DNA from: JBEBVQ01 sp964636205
Lineage (GTDB): Bacteria; Bacteroidota; Bacteroidia; Chitinophagales; Chitinophagaceae
DNA length: 19,590 bases
Direction of reading: 5' to 3'
Assembly (NCBI GenBank): GCA_964636205.1
Contig: CAZWPF010000060.1
Location: 1-19,590 of the forward strand
This document shows positions 1 through 8,052 of this stretch, piece after piece (the first letter of the stretch is position 1; every line of letters starts with the position of its first letter). The position numbers and the translations under genes are program-made. Under the pieces are notes generated by a model. It saw nothing but the letters and a program-made list of their open reading frames with translations. It ran no database searches and was not told the DNA's origin.

Positions 1-1
1 G

Positions 2-1450
2 GCCTTGTTCTATTTGGAAATGGCGGAACGGATCAATAAGATTGAATCGAATTTCGAGCTTTCTGCCAGTATCCTGATGCATAAGGGGATTTATCATATA
101 GAACAGCAGCAATGGGAGCAGGGACGCAGTTTATTTGAGCGCGGGTTGGAGCTGGCAAGGAGTCAAACAGATCCTCGTTATGCAGCTATAGCAAAAGAAT
201 TGTACGTTGCCGCATTGGCGAATCTGGGTCAGTGTTATCGTGAAATGGGTCAGCCCGCTCTTGCATTGCCATATTTGGAAGAGGCGGTTGCCAATGCCGG
301 TGAGGTTAATGTTTACCACCAGAATACGACCACTACTGTACTGGGACAAGTTTATTATGACCTGGGCAATTTCCATAAAGCGGAGCCCCTATTACTTGAG
401 GGGCTAAGGACAGCCTCCGAGGTGCATCTCACCAATGCAATTATGCATATCAATCATACACTGGCGGAATTATATGCAGCAATGGGACGGGAAAGGGAAT
501 CGATCGAGGCGTTCAGGAATTATATTTTGATGCGGGATAGTATTGAAGGGAAGGAATTAAAGCAAGATATTGCCCAATTGGAGTCCAAATACCGCTTGTC
601 GGAAAAAGATCGGGAGCTGGCTCGCCATCAACTCCAAATAGTCAGTCAGGAAAGAAACCTCCAGCGTCAGAGGACTTGGATTCTGGCTATTTCTTCCGGT
701 TCTTTAATGGTTGTGATTATTTTATTGGCTATGTATCGGAATAAAGTGCAGCAACAACGACTACAGAAGGAAAAGATTTTGACCTTGCAGCAGGAGTGGG
801 AATTGATACGGTTGAAATCTTTGATCCAGGGGGAGGAAAAAGAGCGGATCAGAATAGCCCGAGAACTCCACGATGGGATTGGGGGGCTACTTGCGGCGGT
901 TAATATCAGGATAGGAACCTTTCAGAGGCGCCATCAAGGAATGGCGGGAATGGAGGAGATGGAGCGGATTTCAGAAATGCTACAGGAAATAGCGGCCGAA
1001 GTTCGAAAATCGGCCCATAATCTGATGCCTGATCAACTGATCAACTATGGGCTGATTGAAGCATTAAGACTTTTTTGTGATCGGATAAATGCAGCGAAGC
1101 AGTTAGACATCGATGTTCAGTGCTATGGGGTTGTAGAAGAATTGCCTCAATACATTTCGCTCGCTGTTTATCGGGTGGTACAAGAACTGGTGCAGAATAT
1201 TATAAGACACGCAAATGCTACTACGGCATCGATACAGATACATGTGACGGATAGGGAACTTCGATTGATGATTGAAGATAACGGTATTGGATTTCCGGGC
1301 ACTTCGAAGGGCGAAGGGTTGGGATTGAAAAACATAGAGGATCGAATAAGTGATTTAGACGGACAAATGCATATTGATTCCGCCGGGGGGAATGGGACAA
1401 TTGTATATGTTACATTAAATTTACAAAAGCTAAAATCTCCTATAAATTGA
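2..1450 (+). CDS. TPR-containing sensor histidine kinase (NarL/HisKA_3 family), 5' end outside window
   Basis: Inner-membrane sensor kinase, probably the phosphodonor for the regulator that follows. The reading frame is open to the left edge, so the N-terminus is missing. The first visible residues (ALFYLEMAERI) align with KALYYLDLAEKI near residue 200 of the paralogue at 11218-13245, so about 200 residues (signal peptide and first TPRs) probably lie upstream. Numbering from base 5: TPR-like helical repeats about 1-170; charged coiled coil 185-222; one membrane segment about 225-243; second coiled coil 245-275; HisKA_3 dimerisation helix with ARELHDG and phospho-acceptor His289; HATPase_c with N-box ELVQNIIRHA (394-403) and G-box EDNGIGF (424-430), then GEGLGLKNIEDRI. 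With no separate ligand domain, the TPR part is presumably the sensory or protein-binding part. The stop codon overlaps the next start. Confidence 0.93.
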   Translation, partial: ALFYLEMAERINKIESNFELSASILMHKGIYHIEQQQWEQGRSLFERGLELARSQTDPRYAAIAKELYVAALANLGQCYREMGQPALALPYLEEAVANAGEVNVYHQNTTTTVLGQVYYDLGNFHKAEPLLLEGLRTASEVHLTNAIMHINHTLAELYAAMGRERESIEAFRNYILMRDSIEGKELKQDIAQLESKYRLSEKDRELARHQLQIVSQERNLQRQRTWILAISSGSLMVVIILLAMYRNKVQQQRLQKEKILTLQQEWELIRLKSLIQGEEKERIRIARELHDGIGGLLAAVNIRIGTFQRRHQGMAGMEEMERISEMLQEIAAEVRKSAHNLMPDQLINYGLIEALRLFCDRINAAKQLDIDVQCYGVVEELPQYISLAVYRVVQELVQNIIRHANATTASIQIHVTDRELRLMIEDNGIGFPGTSKGEGLGLKNIEDRISDLDGQMHIDSAGGNGTIVYVTLNLQKLKSPIN

Positions 1451-2103
1451 AAGCAACTCAGACAGGGGCGATCAGGATTGCGATAGCCGACGACCATCCC
1501 ATGATTTTGGACGGCCTACAAAACATGGTTCGGGATTACCCTCAGTTGTTGCTGACGGGTTCTTATCCCGATGGAACTTCTCTGTTGGACGGACTAACCG
1601 AGGCAGTTCCAGATGTGTTGTTATTGGATATTCAGATGCCCGACCTGACCGGCGATCATTTGACGCCGATACTGCTGAAGAAATATCCGGGTTTGGCTAT
1701 TATCGTACTTACAAATCTGGATAGTACATTGGTGCTTCACAATATGGTGCGATTGGGCGCAAGGGGATTTTTGCTAAAGACAACAGATCAGCGAACATTA
1801 ATCCGCGCCATAGAAACGGTGTACCAGGGAGGCGAGTTTATAGAAGAAGAGTTGCGGCAGCGACTAGAGCAGTTTTCAAAAAGAATGAAAAAGGAGGCGG
1901 CAATGAAGCCCACATTGACGCCTCGGGAAAAGCAAATATTACAACTGATTGTGAACGGCTTTACAGGTCAGGAAATTGCAGACCAACTTTGTCTGGGATT
2001 CCGTACCGTAGAGCATTACCGGGAGAATATTATGCACAAGCTCGAAGTCAAAAACACCGCCTTATTGGTCAAAAAGACCCTGACATTAGGATTAGTCGAC
2101 TAG
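1447..2103 (+). CDS. LuxR/NarL-type response regulator, TTG start overlapping the kinase stop
   Basis: Cytoplasmic transcription factor of a two-component system; it should be phosphorylated by the upstream kinase. The receiver domain (about 9-125) has the acidic pair D15-D16, phospho-acceptor D61 in LLLDIQMPD, T89 and K111. The C-terminal LuxR/GerE helix-turn-helix is at about 152-212 (LTPREKQILQ ... GQEIADQL ... RTVEHYRENI). At 218 residues it has the normal length for the family. The start must be TTG at 1447 or another non-ATG codon, because the first in-frame ATG (1501) would remove the DDHP motif of the phosphorylation site. TTG shares TTGA with the kinase TGA stop, which suggests translational coupling. 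I see no Shine-Dalgarno sequence. The stop lies within CTAG, which also carries the stop of the convergent phoH-like gene. Confidence 0.94.
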   Translation: MKATQTGAIRIAIADDHPMILDGLQNMVRDYPQLLLTGSYPDGTSLLDGLTEAVPDVLLLDIQMPDLTGDHLTPILLKKYPGLAIIVLTNLDSTLVLHNMVRLGARGFLLKTTDQRTLIRAIETVYQGGEFIEEELRQRLEQFSKRMKKEAAMKPTLTPREKQILQLIVNGFTGQEIADQLCLGFRTVEHYRENIMHKLEVKNTALLVKKTLTLGLVD

Positions 2104-3134
2104 CTCTCCTCTTCTGATGTAGGGGCTTGCGCTTTCTGTTGGCTTTTAGTAGACCTGCTCGTTTTTTGTGCTTCTGCCAATTTTTCTTCTCTTTCTTGCT
2201 CTCTATCGTAAGCGCGAATGATCATTTTTACCAAGCGGTGTCTGACCACATCGGCTTCATCGAGTTCTACATAACCGATTCCATCGATATTCCGGAGAAT
2301 GCGAGATGCCTTCAGTAGACCTGATTTCTGGTTTTTCGGAAGATCTACCTGTGTCAAATCACCCGTAATAATTGCTTTCGCAGAAGCGCCTATTCTGGTC
2401 AAAAACATTTTTAATTGCAGATCGGTAGCATTTTGGGCTTCATCCAAAATGATAAAAGAATTGTCCAAGGTTCTTCCCCTCATATAGGCCAATGGAGCGA
2501 TTTCAATGATCCGGTTGGCCATGTAATAGTTCAGCTTATCAGATGGGATCATATCGTCGAGCGCATCGTAAAGCGGTCTCAGATAGGGATCAATTTTCTC
2601 TTTCAGATCACCTGGTAAGAAGCCCAGACTTTCTCCTGCTTCTACAGCCGGCCTCGTGAGAATAATTTTTCTGACCGCTTTGTTTTTCAGAGCGCGAACG
2701 GCCAGAGCGACTGCTGTGTAGGTTTTACCGGTACCTGCCGGACCAATAGCAAAAACGATATCATTCTTCTCGGAAGCGGCCACCAATATTTTTTGGTTCT
2801 TGGTTTTTGCCCGGATTACCCTACCATTCGGACCGAATACTAGGACATCATTATTAGCATCGTCATCAATTCGTTCTTCCGGATCATCGGTAAGCAAACG
2901 GTTGAAATAGCTATCCGACAGATGTCCATTGCGTTCCAGATATTTTACCACCCTTGCAATTTTGCCTTGGGCGTCGGATACATCTTCCGGTTTTCCCGAT
3001 AGTTTAATTTGAGAGCCTCTTGAGAGAATCTTCAACAAAGGGAATGTCTTTTTAAGTATGTCGAACTTGCTATTGTTCACCCCAAAGAATTCGATGGGGT
3101 TTATTGTTTCAAGGTTAATGATAACTTCTGTCAA
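2100..3134 (-). CDS. phoH: PhoH-like P-loop ATPase
   Basis: Cytoplasmic PhoH-family NTPase, in many bacteria linked to RNA metabolism and stress; its exact role is not settled. Seen here: an N-terminal region of about 110 residues including PIEFFGVNN, typical of Bacteroidota PhoH proteins; Walker A GPAGTGKT at 131-138; the conserved TRPAVEAGESLGFLPG segment around 160-175; Walker B FIILDEAQN at 227-235; and the sensor-like stretch ITGDLTQVDLP at 256-266. A charged low-complexity tail (about 310-344) follows and is probably disordered. Length 344 is slightly above usual because of that tail. The start is TTG at 3134; TTG-T-E-V-I-I-N matches the usual MTE(K)IINLE opening, and no in-frame ATG lies just upstream. 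The gene is downstream of proS on the same strand, separated by a hairpin. Its stop shares CTAG with the convergent regulator. Confidence 0.95.
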   Translation of the reverse strand: MTEVIINLETINPIEFFGVNNSKFDILKKTFPLLKILSRGSQIKLSGKPEDVSDAQGKIARVVKYLERNGHLSDSYFNRLLTDDPEERIDDDANNDVLVFGPNGRVIRAKTKNQKILVAASEKNDIVFAIGPAGTGKTYTAVALAVRALKNKAVRKIILTRPAVEAGESLGFLPGDLKEKIDPYLRPLYDALDDMIPSDKLNYYMANRIIEIAPLAYMRGRTLDNSFIILDEAQNATDLQLKMFLTRIGASAKAIITGDLTQVDLPKNQKSGLLKASRILRNIDGIGYVELDEADVVRHRLVKMIIRAYDREQEREEKLAEAQKTSRSTKSQQKAQAPTSEEES

Positions 3135-3168
3135 TTGTTGTTATTTAGGATTAAGCTAAATATACAAA

Positions 3169-3191
3169 AGATGTGCCTATGGAGCACATCT
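3169..3191 (-). terminator. Hairpin between proS and phoH, probable terminator of proS
   Basis: A perfect 8-bp inverted repeat, AGATGTGC (3169-3176) and GCACATCT (3184-3191), has a 7-nt loop. On the minus strand it lies about 30 nt after the proS stop and is followed by TTTGTATATTT, a short and broken U-tract. It is a plausible but weak intrinsic terminator. It also lies in the upstream region of phoH, so it could instead be an attenuator or an operator dyad. Confidence 0.5.
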
Positions 3192-3220
3192 ACGTAATTA
3201 TTGTCGGTTAGAAAGTACTA

Positions 3221-4699
3221 TTAATATGCCTTCGCAAAAAGAACTCTTTGTCCTGAGGGTTTGCCCGAGTAAACACATGTGCCGTTTTCCTGCTCGTTAT
3301 TCAGCGGGATGCATCGGATAGTAGCTTTCGTTAATTCTTTGATTTTTTGTTCTGTTTCCGGAGAGCCATCCCAATGTGCAGAGATGAATCCGCCTTTTTC
3401 TTCGAGAACAGACTTAAATTCTTCCCAGGTGTTCACCTTATTGATGTTATTATCACGGAAAGTTTTCGCTCTTTCAAACATATTCGTTTGGATCTCGTCC
3501 AGTAGAGATTTCACTTTGGAACCTAATTGGTCGATAGAGCAGGTTTGTTTTTCTCTGGTATCCCTGCGTGCAATTTCGACCTGATTTTGTTCCAGGTCAC
3601 GCATGCCTAGTGCAATTCTTACCGGCACCCCTCGGAGTTCGTATTCAGCAAATTTCCAACCCGGACGAGTAGAATCATCATTGTCGTATTTAACACTAAT
3701 CCCCAATGTTTTCAGCTCAGAGGCAATAGTATTTGCCTTTTCATCGATAATGGGTTGGGAGTCAGCGCCTTTGTAGATAGGCACGATAACTACCTGAAGC
3801 GGCGCGATTCGGGGAGGCAGTATCAATCCAAAATCATCGCTGTGCGCCATCACCAAAGCCCCAATTAGTCGGGTTGATACACCCCAGGAAGTCGCCCACA
3901 CATAATCCAGTTTATTTTCTTTGTCGGTGAATTGTACATCGAATGCTTTGGCGAAGTTTTGTCCTAAGAAGTGTGATGTTCCGGCTTGCAGCGCTTTCCC
4001 GTCCTGCATGAGTGCTTCGATACAATAAGTATCTTCGGCACCGGCAAAACGTTCACTGGCGGTTTTAACACCTTTAATGACCGGCATGGCCATGTATTCT
4101 TCAGCAAATTTGGTATATACTTCCAGCATTTGCTTGGTTTCTATCAAAGCTTCTTCTTTGGTGGCGTGAGCCGTATGTCCTTCTTGCCACAGGAATTCTG
4201 CGGTTCGGAGGAATAAGCGGGTACGCATTTCCCATCTTACCACGTTTGCCCATTGGTTGATCAAAATGGGGAGGTCGCGATAGCTTTGGATCCAGTTTTT
4301 GTATGTATTCCAAATAATCGCTTCAGAAGTTGGTCTTACTACCAGCTCTTCTTCCAGTTTTGCTGCCGGATCTACGATCAACTTGCCTTTTTGGTTCGGG
4401 TCGGTTTTCAATCGGTAATGTGTCACAACCGCACATTCCTTTGCAAAACCTTCTGCATTTTTTTCCTCTGCTTCAAATAAGCTCTTGGGAACAAATAGAG
4501 GAAAATATGCATTTTCATGTCCCGTTTCCCGAAACATTTCGTCTAAGACATTCCGCATATTTTCCCAAAGACGGTACCCATAAGGTTTGATAACCATACA
4601 GCCGCGAACTGCAGAATAATCGGCCAGTCCGCCTTTTAGGACCAAGTCGTTATACCATTGCGAGTAGTCCTGTGAACGTGATGTTAAATTAGTGCTCAT
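3221..4699 (-). CDS. proS: Prolyl-tRNA synthetase (ProS type 3, archaeal/eukaryotic-like form)
   Basis: Charges tRNA-Pro with proline in the cytoplasm; essential. Class II synthetase features are visible: GLADYSAVRGCMVIKPYGY near 24-42 (motif 1 region); VRPTSE at 121-126; motif 2 with RWEMRTRLFLRTAEFLWQEG at 155-174; motif 3 with GVSTRLIGALVMAH at 273-286; the anticodon-binding domain from about 300 to 405; and a C-terminal domain ending in the family-typical terminal tyrosine (LFAKAY). Length 492 fits the short type 3 form, which lacks the large editing insertion found between motifs 2 and 3 of the common bacterial ProRS. This form is usual in Bacteroidota. The start is ATG at 4699, preceded by a good -7 element about 50 bp upstream. 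A hairpin follows the stop. Confidence 0.97.
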   Translation of the reverse strand: MSTNLTSRSQDYSQWYNDLVLKGGLADYSAVRGCMVIKPYGYRLWENMRNVLDEMFRETGHENAYFPLFVPKSLFEAEEKNAEGFAKECAVVTHYRLKTDPNQKGKLIVDPAAKLEEELVVRPTSEAIIWNTYKNWIQSYRDLPILINQWANVVRWEMRTRLFLRTAEFLWQEGHTAHATKEEALIETKQMLEVYTKFAEEYMAMPVIKGVKTASERFAGAEDTYCIEALMQDGKALQAGTSHFLGQNFAKAFDVQFTDKENKLDYVWATSWGVSTRLIGALVMAHSDDFGLILPPRIAPLQVVIVPIYKGADSQPIIDEKANTIASELKTLGISVKYDNDDSTRPGWKFAEYELRGVPVRIALGMRDLEQNQVEIARRDTREKQTCSIDQLGSKVKSLLDEIQTNMFERAKTFRDNNINKVNTWEEFKSVLEEKGGFISAHWDGSPETEQKIKELTKATIRCIPLNNEQENGTCVYSGKPSGQRVLFAKAY

Positions 4700-4747
4700 T
4701 TAAAAACTGGCATGTTTTTAGGTGTAATATTAATTGCCCGAATGCGG

Positions 4748-4755
4748 CAAAAGTA
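4748..4755 (-). promoter_or_regulatory. Bacteroidota -7 promoter element for proS
   Basis: The minus strand reads TACTTTTG, a perfect match to TAnnTTTG, the -7 element used by the Bacteroidota primary sigma factor. It would start transcription near 4741-4744 and give a 5' leader of about 43 nt before the proS ATG. I see no convincing -33 TTTG at the expected distance, so the call rests on the -7 box and its position. Confidence 0.55.
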
Positions 4756-4793
4756 GTAATTTCACCACAGTAAAGAGTACTAAATTATCCGTC

Positions 4794-5948
4794 ATGAAAC
4801 GTGTATTGATCATAATGTGCATGGCTGCTATGGGAATGGGCTACGGATCTGCGTCGGCTCAGTGGAAAGATGATATCTACTACAGCAGTGATGATATAAA
4901 GAGGGAAGAAGAGGCTAGAGCTGCGCGCGAGGAAGAGCGTAAGCGCCGTCGTGAGCAACAGCAGCAGGTGCAGCAGTCACAATACGATGAAAATGCGTAT
5001 TCTGATGGATCTTCAGGAGACTATGTTCGCACCTACGACAGCGACGACTATATAGATTACGACGATGATATGTCGTATTATTCTACTAATATTCGTCGTT
5101 TCAATTACCCATTTTACAATATGGGTTTCTATAGCAGTTATTACGATCCATTCTGGTACAATCGTCAATGGGTAGACCCTTATTGGGGATGGAGCTGGTG
5201 GGCTCGTCCCGGATTTTCTATGGGAATAGGCTGGGGCGGACCTTATTGGTCTTCTTATTGGGGTTGGCATACTTGGTATGGATATCCCGGATTTTATAAT
5301 GGAATGGGTTGGGGAGGCTATTATAGTGGTTATTGGAATGGCTACTACGCTGGCATGCATCATGGCGATGGCTGGCGCGGTCGAACCGTTAATTATGGTC
5401 CCCGAGTTCCTGTAAATAGTAATTACACTTCCAATCCTCGTCGTCCTGCACCACGGACTTCACCGGGTGATGTTTCACCCCAGCAAAGACAAGTTAGCAG
5501 TGGTGGTTTCCAGCGTCGGGGGACAGAGAATTTAAATCGTTCGACAACTCCGGTAAGGGGTTCTGTTAGGGATCAACCTAATAATGTTCGTAGTACAACT
5601 CCGGTAAATCGGGGGGGACAGGAAGATAGAGCGGTAAATCCTGCGCGCCAGCGTGCAAATCAGGCTCCTGCTAATAGAACTCAGCCTGCTCCTTCGAGAG
5701 GACAGTTTGTACCGCAGAGACAACAAAGAACCAGTCCGGCAGCCAATCCCGGTCGTGGAGTATCTCAACCGGCTCCCTCCGGTGGTTCTAGAATTATCAA
5801 CCAGCGCCAGGCAGCTCCGGCCCCAACTATTCGTACTCCATCCAGAAGTGGTAGCGGTGGTAACATGGGCGGTGGCAGCAGAGGTGGATTCGGCGGAAGT
5901 TCCGGTGGTGGCTCACGTGGTGGCAGTGGCGGTGGAATGAGACGATAG
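4794..5948 (+). CDS. Secreted low-complexity protein with aromatic-rich and glycine-rich segments, function unknown
   Basis: I do not recognise this protein. Start ATG 4794 is chosen because it puts a signal peptide first (MKRVLIIMCMAAMGMGYGSASAQ, cleavage near 22-23); an upstream TTG at 4734 would add 20 unlikely residues. From this start, in order: a charged Glu/Arg/Gln helix or coiled coil at about 33-63; a Tyr/Asp-rich acidic stretch at 64-98; a block at 103-194 in which about 37 of 92 residues are Trp, Tyr or Phe, spaced by Gly and Ser; an Arg/Pro/Gln/Asn-rich disordered stretch at 195-350 with a repeated RSTTPV; and a Gly/Ser tail at 354-384 ending MRR. Export is likely; whether it stays periplasmic or reaches the surface is unclear. 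No enzymatic motif is visible. It is 87 bp upstream of the OmpP1/FadL-like gene on the same strand with no terminator seen between, so the two may be co-transcribed. Confidence 0.85.
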   Translation: MKRVLIIMCMAAMGMGYGSASAQWKDDIYYSSDDIKREEEARAAREEERKRRREQQQQVQQSQYDENAYSDGSSGDYVRTYDSDDYIDYDDDMSYYSTNIRRFNYPFYNMGFYSSYYDPFWYNRQWVDPYWGWSWWARPGFSMGIGWGGPYWSSYWGWHTWYGYPGFYNGMGWGGYYSGYWNGYYAGMHHGDGWRGRTVNYGPRVPVNSNYTSNPRRPAPRTSPGDVSPQQRQVSSGGFQRRGTENLNRSTTPVRGSVRDQPNNVRSTTPVNRGGQEDRAVNPARQRANQAPANRTQPAPSRGQFVPQRQQRTSPAANPGRGVSQPAPSGGSRIINQRQAAPAPTIRTPSRSGSGGNMGGGSRGGFGGSSGGGSRGGSGGGMRR

Positions 5949-6035
5949 TAGAGCATTTCGGGATGAGTAAAAAGAAAATTTATAGCTCTGTTAAACTTTT
6001 TTGACAATAACCCGTCCAAGTTGGAAAGATTCCTT

Positions 6036-7544
6036 ATGAAAGCATTCTATAAAAAAATGACACCCGTCCTCCTGCTTGCGGTGGGGATAGGTAACGCAGG
6101 GTTCGCACAATATGAATCTGATGTTTTAAGGTTTTCAAATCTTACACCGCAGGGTACTGCTCGTGCGCTTGGGTTTGGCAACGCATTGGGCTCTGTTGGT
6201 GGTGATATTTCGACACTCAGTATTAACCCTGCGGGCATTGGAATTTATCGGAGTTCTGAGATGGTGATAACGCCAACACTTCGTATCAACAATGCCGAAG
6301 GTGCCTATCTGGGATCTGTAGTCGAAGAAGGTAATACTCGATTTAACCTCAACAACCTGGGTGCAGTTTTTACCGGTAGAGCCAGTCGCAAGAGCGATTG
6401 GAAGACTTTTTCATTTGGATTGGGAGTGAACAGGCTTGCTGATTTTAATCGGAATTATTCCTACGATGGATGGAATGGTGGAGATTACAGGAGTAGTATT
6501 TCCGAGCGGTTTGTAGCAGATGCGGATGCTTTTCCGGACAATGTTGGATATGAGGGAACAGCTGCCTGGTTAGGTTGGGAGAGTTATTTGATCGATTTTA
6601 GTGAGGAAGATAATGGGTATTATACAAATGTTCCCTGGCAAGATGGTATTCGCCAGCAGCGTTATGTAAAGGAGAGAGGTGGGTTGAATGAATACTTCTT
6701 TTCTTTTGGTGGTAATTATAGGGAGCAGTTGATGTTGGGTGTAACTTTAGGTATTCCTAGTATCAACTATTCTATGGAATCTTCTTTTCATGAAATAGAT
6801 GAGGATAATTATTCCCCGGTTTTCGATAATTTGGCTTTGACTGAGAAACTGAAAATAAACGGACTCGGTATCAACGCTAAATTAGGGATGATTTATAAGC
6901 CGGTCGATGAATTCCGTTTCGGCTTGGCTATTCATACACCCACCGCTTTCGCTATTTCAGAGACATTTGATCAGTCGCTCGCTGCAAATACCGAAGGGTA
7001 TGCTCCGGATGGGGACTATATTTTAGTATCTCCAAGAAGTGAATTCAATTATGGGATGACAACACCATGGCGGGGTATCTTAAGTGCAACAGCAGTAGCA
7101 GGAAAGGTTGGTTTCATATCGCTGGATTATGAGTTTGTTGACTACCGTTCTGCAAGCGTACGTTTTAGAACTGATGATATTATGATGGCAGCGAGCTACC
7201 GTGAACAAGAAAGTTTGATCAATCAGAATATTAAAAACATGTATCAGGCCGCATCTAATGTGCGTTTGGGCGGTGAAGTAAGACTGGATCCAATCATGCT
7301 CCGTGCCGGTGTGGGTTATTATAGCAGTCCGTATAAGAACTATACAGATGGTGACCGATTAGATTTTTCAGCAGGTATTGGCTTTAGATTCGATCAGGTG
7401 TTTTTGGACTTCGGTTTCAGACATAGTCGTTATAAAAACGAGGATGTACCCTACACTTTACCTTATGAAGGGGTGTTGACTCCAAGAGCTATCCTAAGCA
7501 ATACTCAGAATACAATGGCTATGACTTTTGGATTTAAATTCTAA
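6036..7544 (+). CDS. OmpP1/FadL-like outer-membrane beta-barrel protein
   Basis: Predicted outer-membrane barrel of the broad OmpP1/FadL/TodX group, whose known members move hydrophobic compounds such as long-chain fatty acids across the outer membrane; the substrate here is unknown. The ATG at 6036 begins a signal peptide (about 1-25, ending NAGFAQ); a TTG at 6021 in the same frame would add 5 residues and is less likely. After the signal come the family-typical N-terminal plug-like motifs: LRFSNLTPQGTARALGFGNA at about 31-50, LGSVGGDIST at 51-60 and SINPAGIGIYRSSE at 62-75. The remainder alternates polar and aromatic residues as in beta strands, and the chain ends in Phe (MTFGFKF), usual for outer-membrane proteins inserted by BamA. 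Length of 502 residues is normal for the group. A strong terminator follows the stop. Confidence 0.88.
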   Translation: MKAFYKKMTPVLLLAVGIGNAGFAQYESDVLRFSNLTPQGTARALGFGNALGSVGGDISTLSINPAGIGIYRSSEMVITPTLRINNAEGAYLGSVVEEGNTRFNLNNLGAVFTGRASRKSDWKTFSFGLGVNRLADFNRNYSYDGWNGGDYRSSISERFVADADAFPDNVGYEGTAAWLGWESYLIDFSEEDNGYYTNVPWQDGIRQQRYVKERGGLNEYFFSFGGNYREQLMLGVTLGIPSINYSMESSFHEIDEDNYSPVFDNLALTEKLKINGLGINAKLGMIYKPVDEFRFGLAIHTPTAFAISETFDQSLAANTEGYAPDGDYILVSPRSEFNYGMTTPWRGILSATAVAGKVGFISLDYEFVDYRSASVRFRTDDIMMAASYREQESLINQNIKNMYQAASNVRLGGEVRLDPIMLRAGVGYYSSPYKNYTDGDRLDFSAGIGFRFDQVFLDFGFRHSRYKNEDVPYTLPYEGVLTPRAILSNTQNTMAMTFGFKF

Positions 7545-7569
7545 TCTCCCAAGATTATAGATAGCACAG

Positions 7570-7594
7570 CCGGGGTATTAACCCCGGTTTTTTT
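7570..7594 (+). terminator. Strong intrinsic terminator of the OmpP1/FadL-like gene
   Basis: A 7-bp GC-rich stem, CCGGGGT (7570-7576) and ACCCCGG (7581-7587), with the tetraloop ATTA is followed by seven T residues (7588-7594). It begins 25 bp after the upstream stop codon. The T-run overlaps the last bases of the convergent gene's stop codon. It is oriented for the plus strand; on the minus strand it is not followed by a T-run. Confidence 0.93.
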
Positions 7595-7949
7595 ATAAGC
7601 CTGCGAATATTTTCTGAGCAGTTTTTCCTACCAGAGGGATGGGGCGCATCCGGCCATTGACCGCATGAAACAGACCAGTAAGCCATACGAAGAACAGTCC
7701 GATGCCAACCATAGCCGCGATTTCTATGAAGTAAGCACTTGCAGCAAAGAAGGAATGAACTAACAATTGAATGACGCTAGTTATTATATGCAGTAGTAAG
7801 GTCTGCCGAATCTGGTAAGCCGCAAACACGGATTTCGAACCCTCGTAAAGTGCAAAATAGGCGATCAGCCAACCAATGAAACTAAGATAACATACCAAAC
7901 CGGCTGTTTTAGGGTTGTCGGGCGAGCCTAAAAATGCACTGTCTTCCAT
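7593..7949 (-). CDS. Small membrane protein, DUF4870/Tic20-like
   Basis: Protein of 118 residues with about three hydrophobic membrane segments: roughly 15-35 (AGLVCYLSFIGWLIAYFA), 50-72, and 77-97. The order NPKTAGLVCYLSFIGWLIA, then SVFAAYQIRQ, then the C-terminal GLFHAVNGRMRPIPLVGK resembles small Bacteroidota proteins placed in the DUF4870 or Tic20-like 'import component' families. The biochemical function of the bacterial members is unknown and I do not assign one. The start ATG at 7949 is the first in-frame ATG and gives a soluble N-terminus with plausible length. The gene is convergent with the FadL-like gene (its stop sits in the terminator's T/A run) and divergent from prmC. Confidence 0.8.
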   Translation of the reverse strand: MEDSAFLGSPDNPKTAGLVCYLSFIGWLIAYFALYEGSKSVFAAYQIRQTLLLHIITSVIQLLVHSFFAASAYFIEIAAMVGIGLFFVWLTGLFHAVNGRMRPIPLVGKTAQKIFAGL

Positions 7950-8040
7950 TGAAAAGAATTCTGTTGTACCAATTGCTGTGGCTATGTGAAATTAATAAAA
8001 AATCAATATTAATTCTGGCGCCCGCCCATTCCCTAGTAGT

Positions 8041-8048
8041 TATCTTTG
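8041..8048 (+). promoter_or_regulatory. -7 promoter element for prmC, implying a leaderless transcript
   Basis: TATCTTTG matches TAnnTTTG exactly and ends 4 bp before the ATG at 8053. Transcription from this element should begin at or within a few bases of the A of ATG, leaving no room for a ribosome-binding site. The -33 region is weak (TTCTGG around 8013-8018). Confidence 0.6.
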
Positions 8049-8052
8049 CGTC

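Noticed and set aside
4734..4793. TTG start upstream of the low-complexity secreted protein
   Set aside because: It would place 20 hydrophilic residues ahead of a normal signal peptide that begins at ATG 4794, and overlap the proS promoter box.
5013..5363. Open frame on the minus strand inside the low-complexity gene
   Set aside because: It mirrors the skewed composition of the plus-strand gene; no start context, no family resemblance.
5949..6035. Possible terminator or promoter between the low-complexity gene and the FadL-like gene
   Set aside because: Only a 5-bp inverted repeat with a long loop and no TAnnTTTG match; not strong enough to call.
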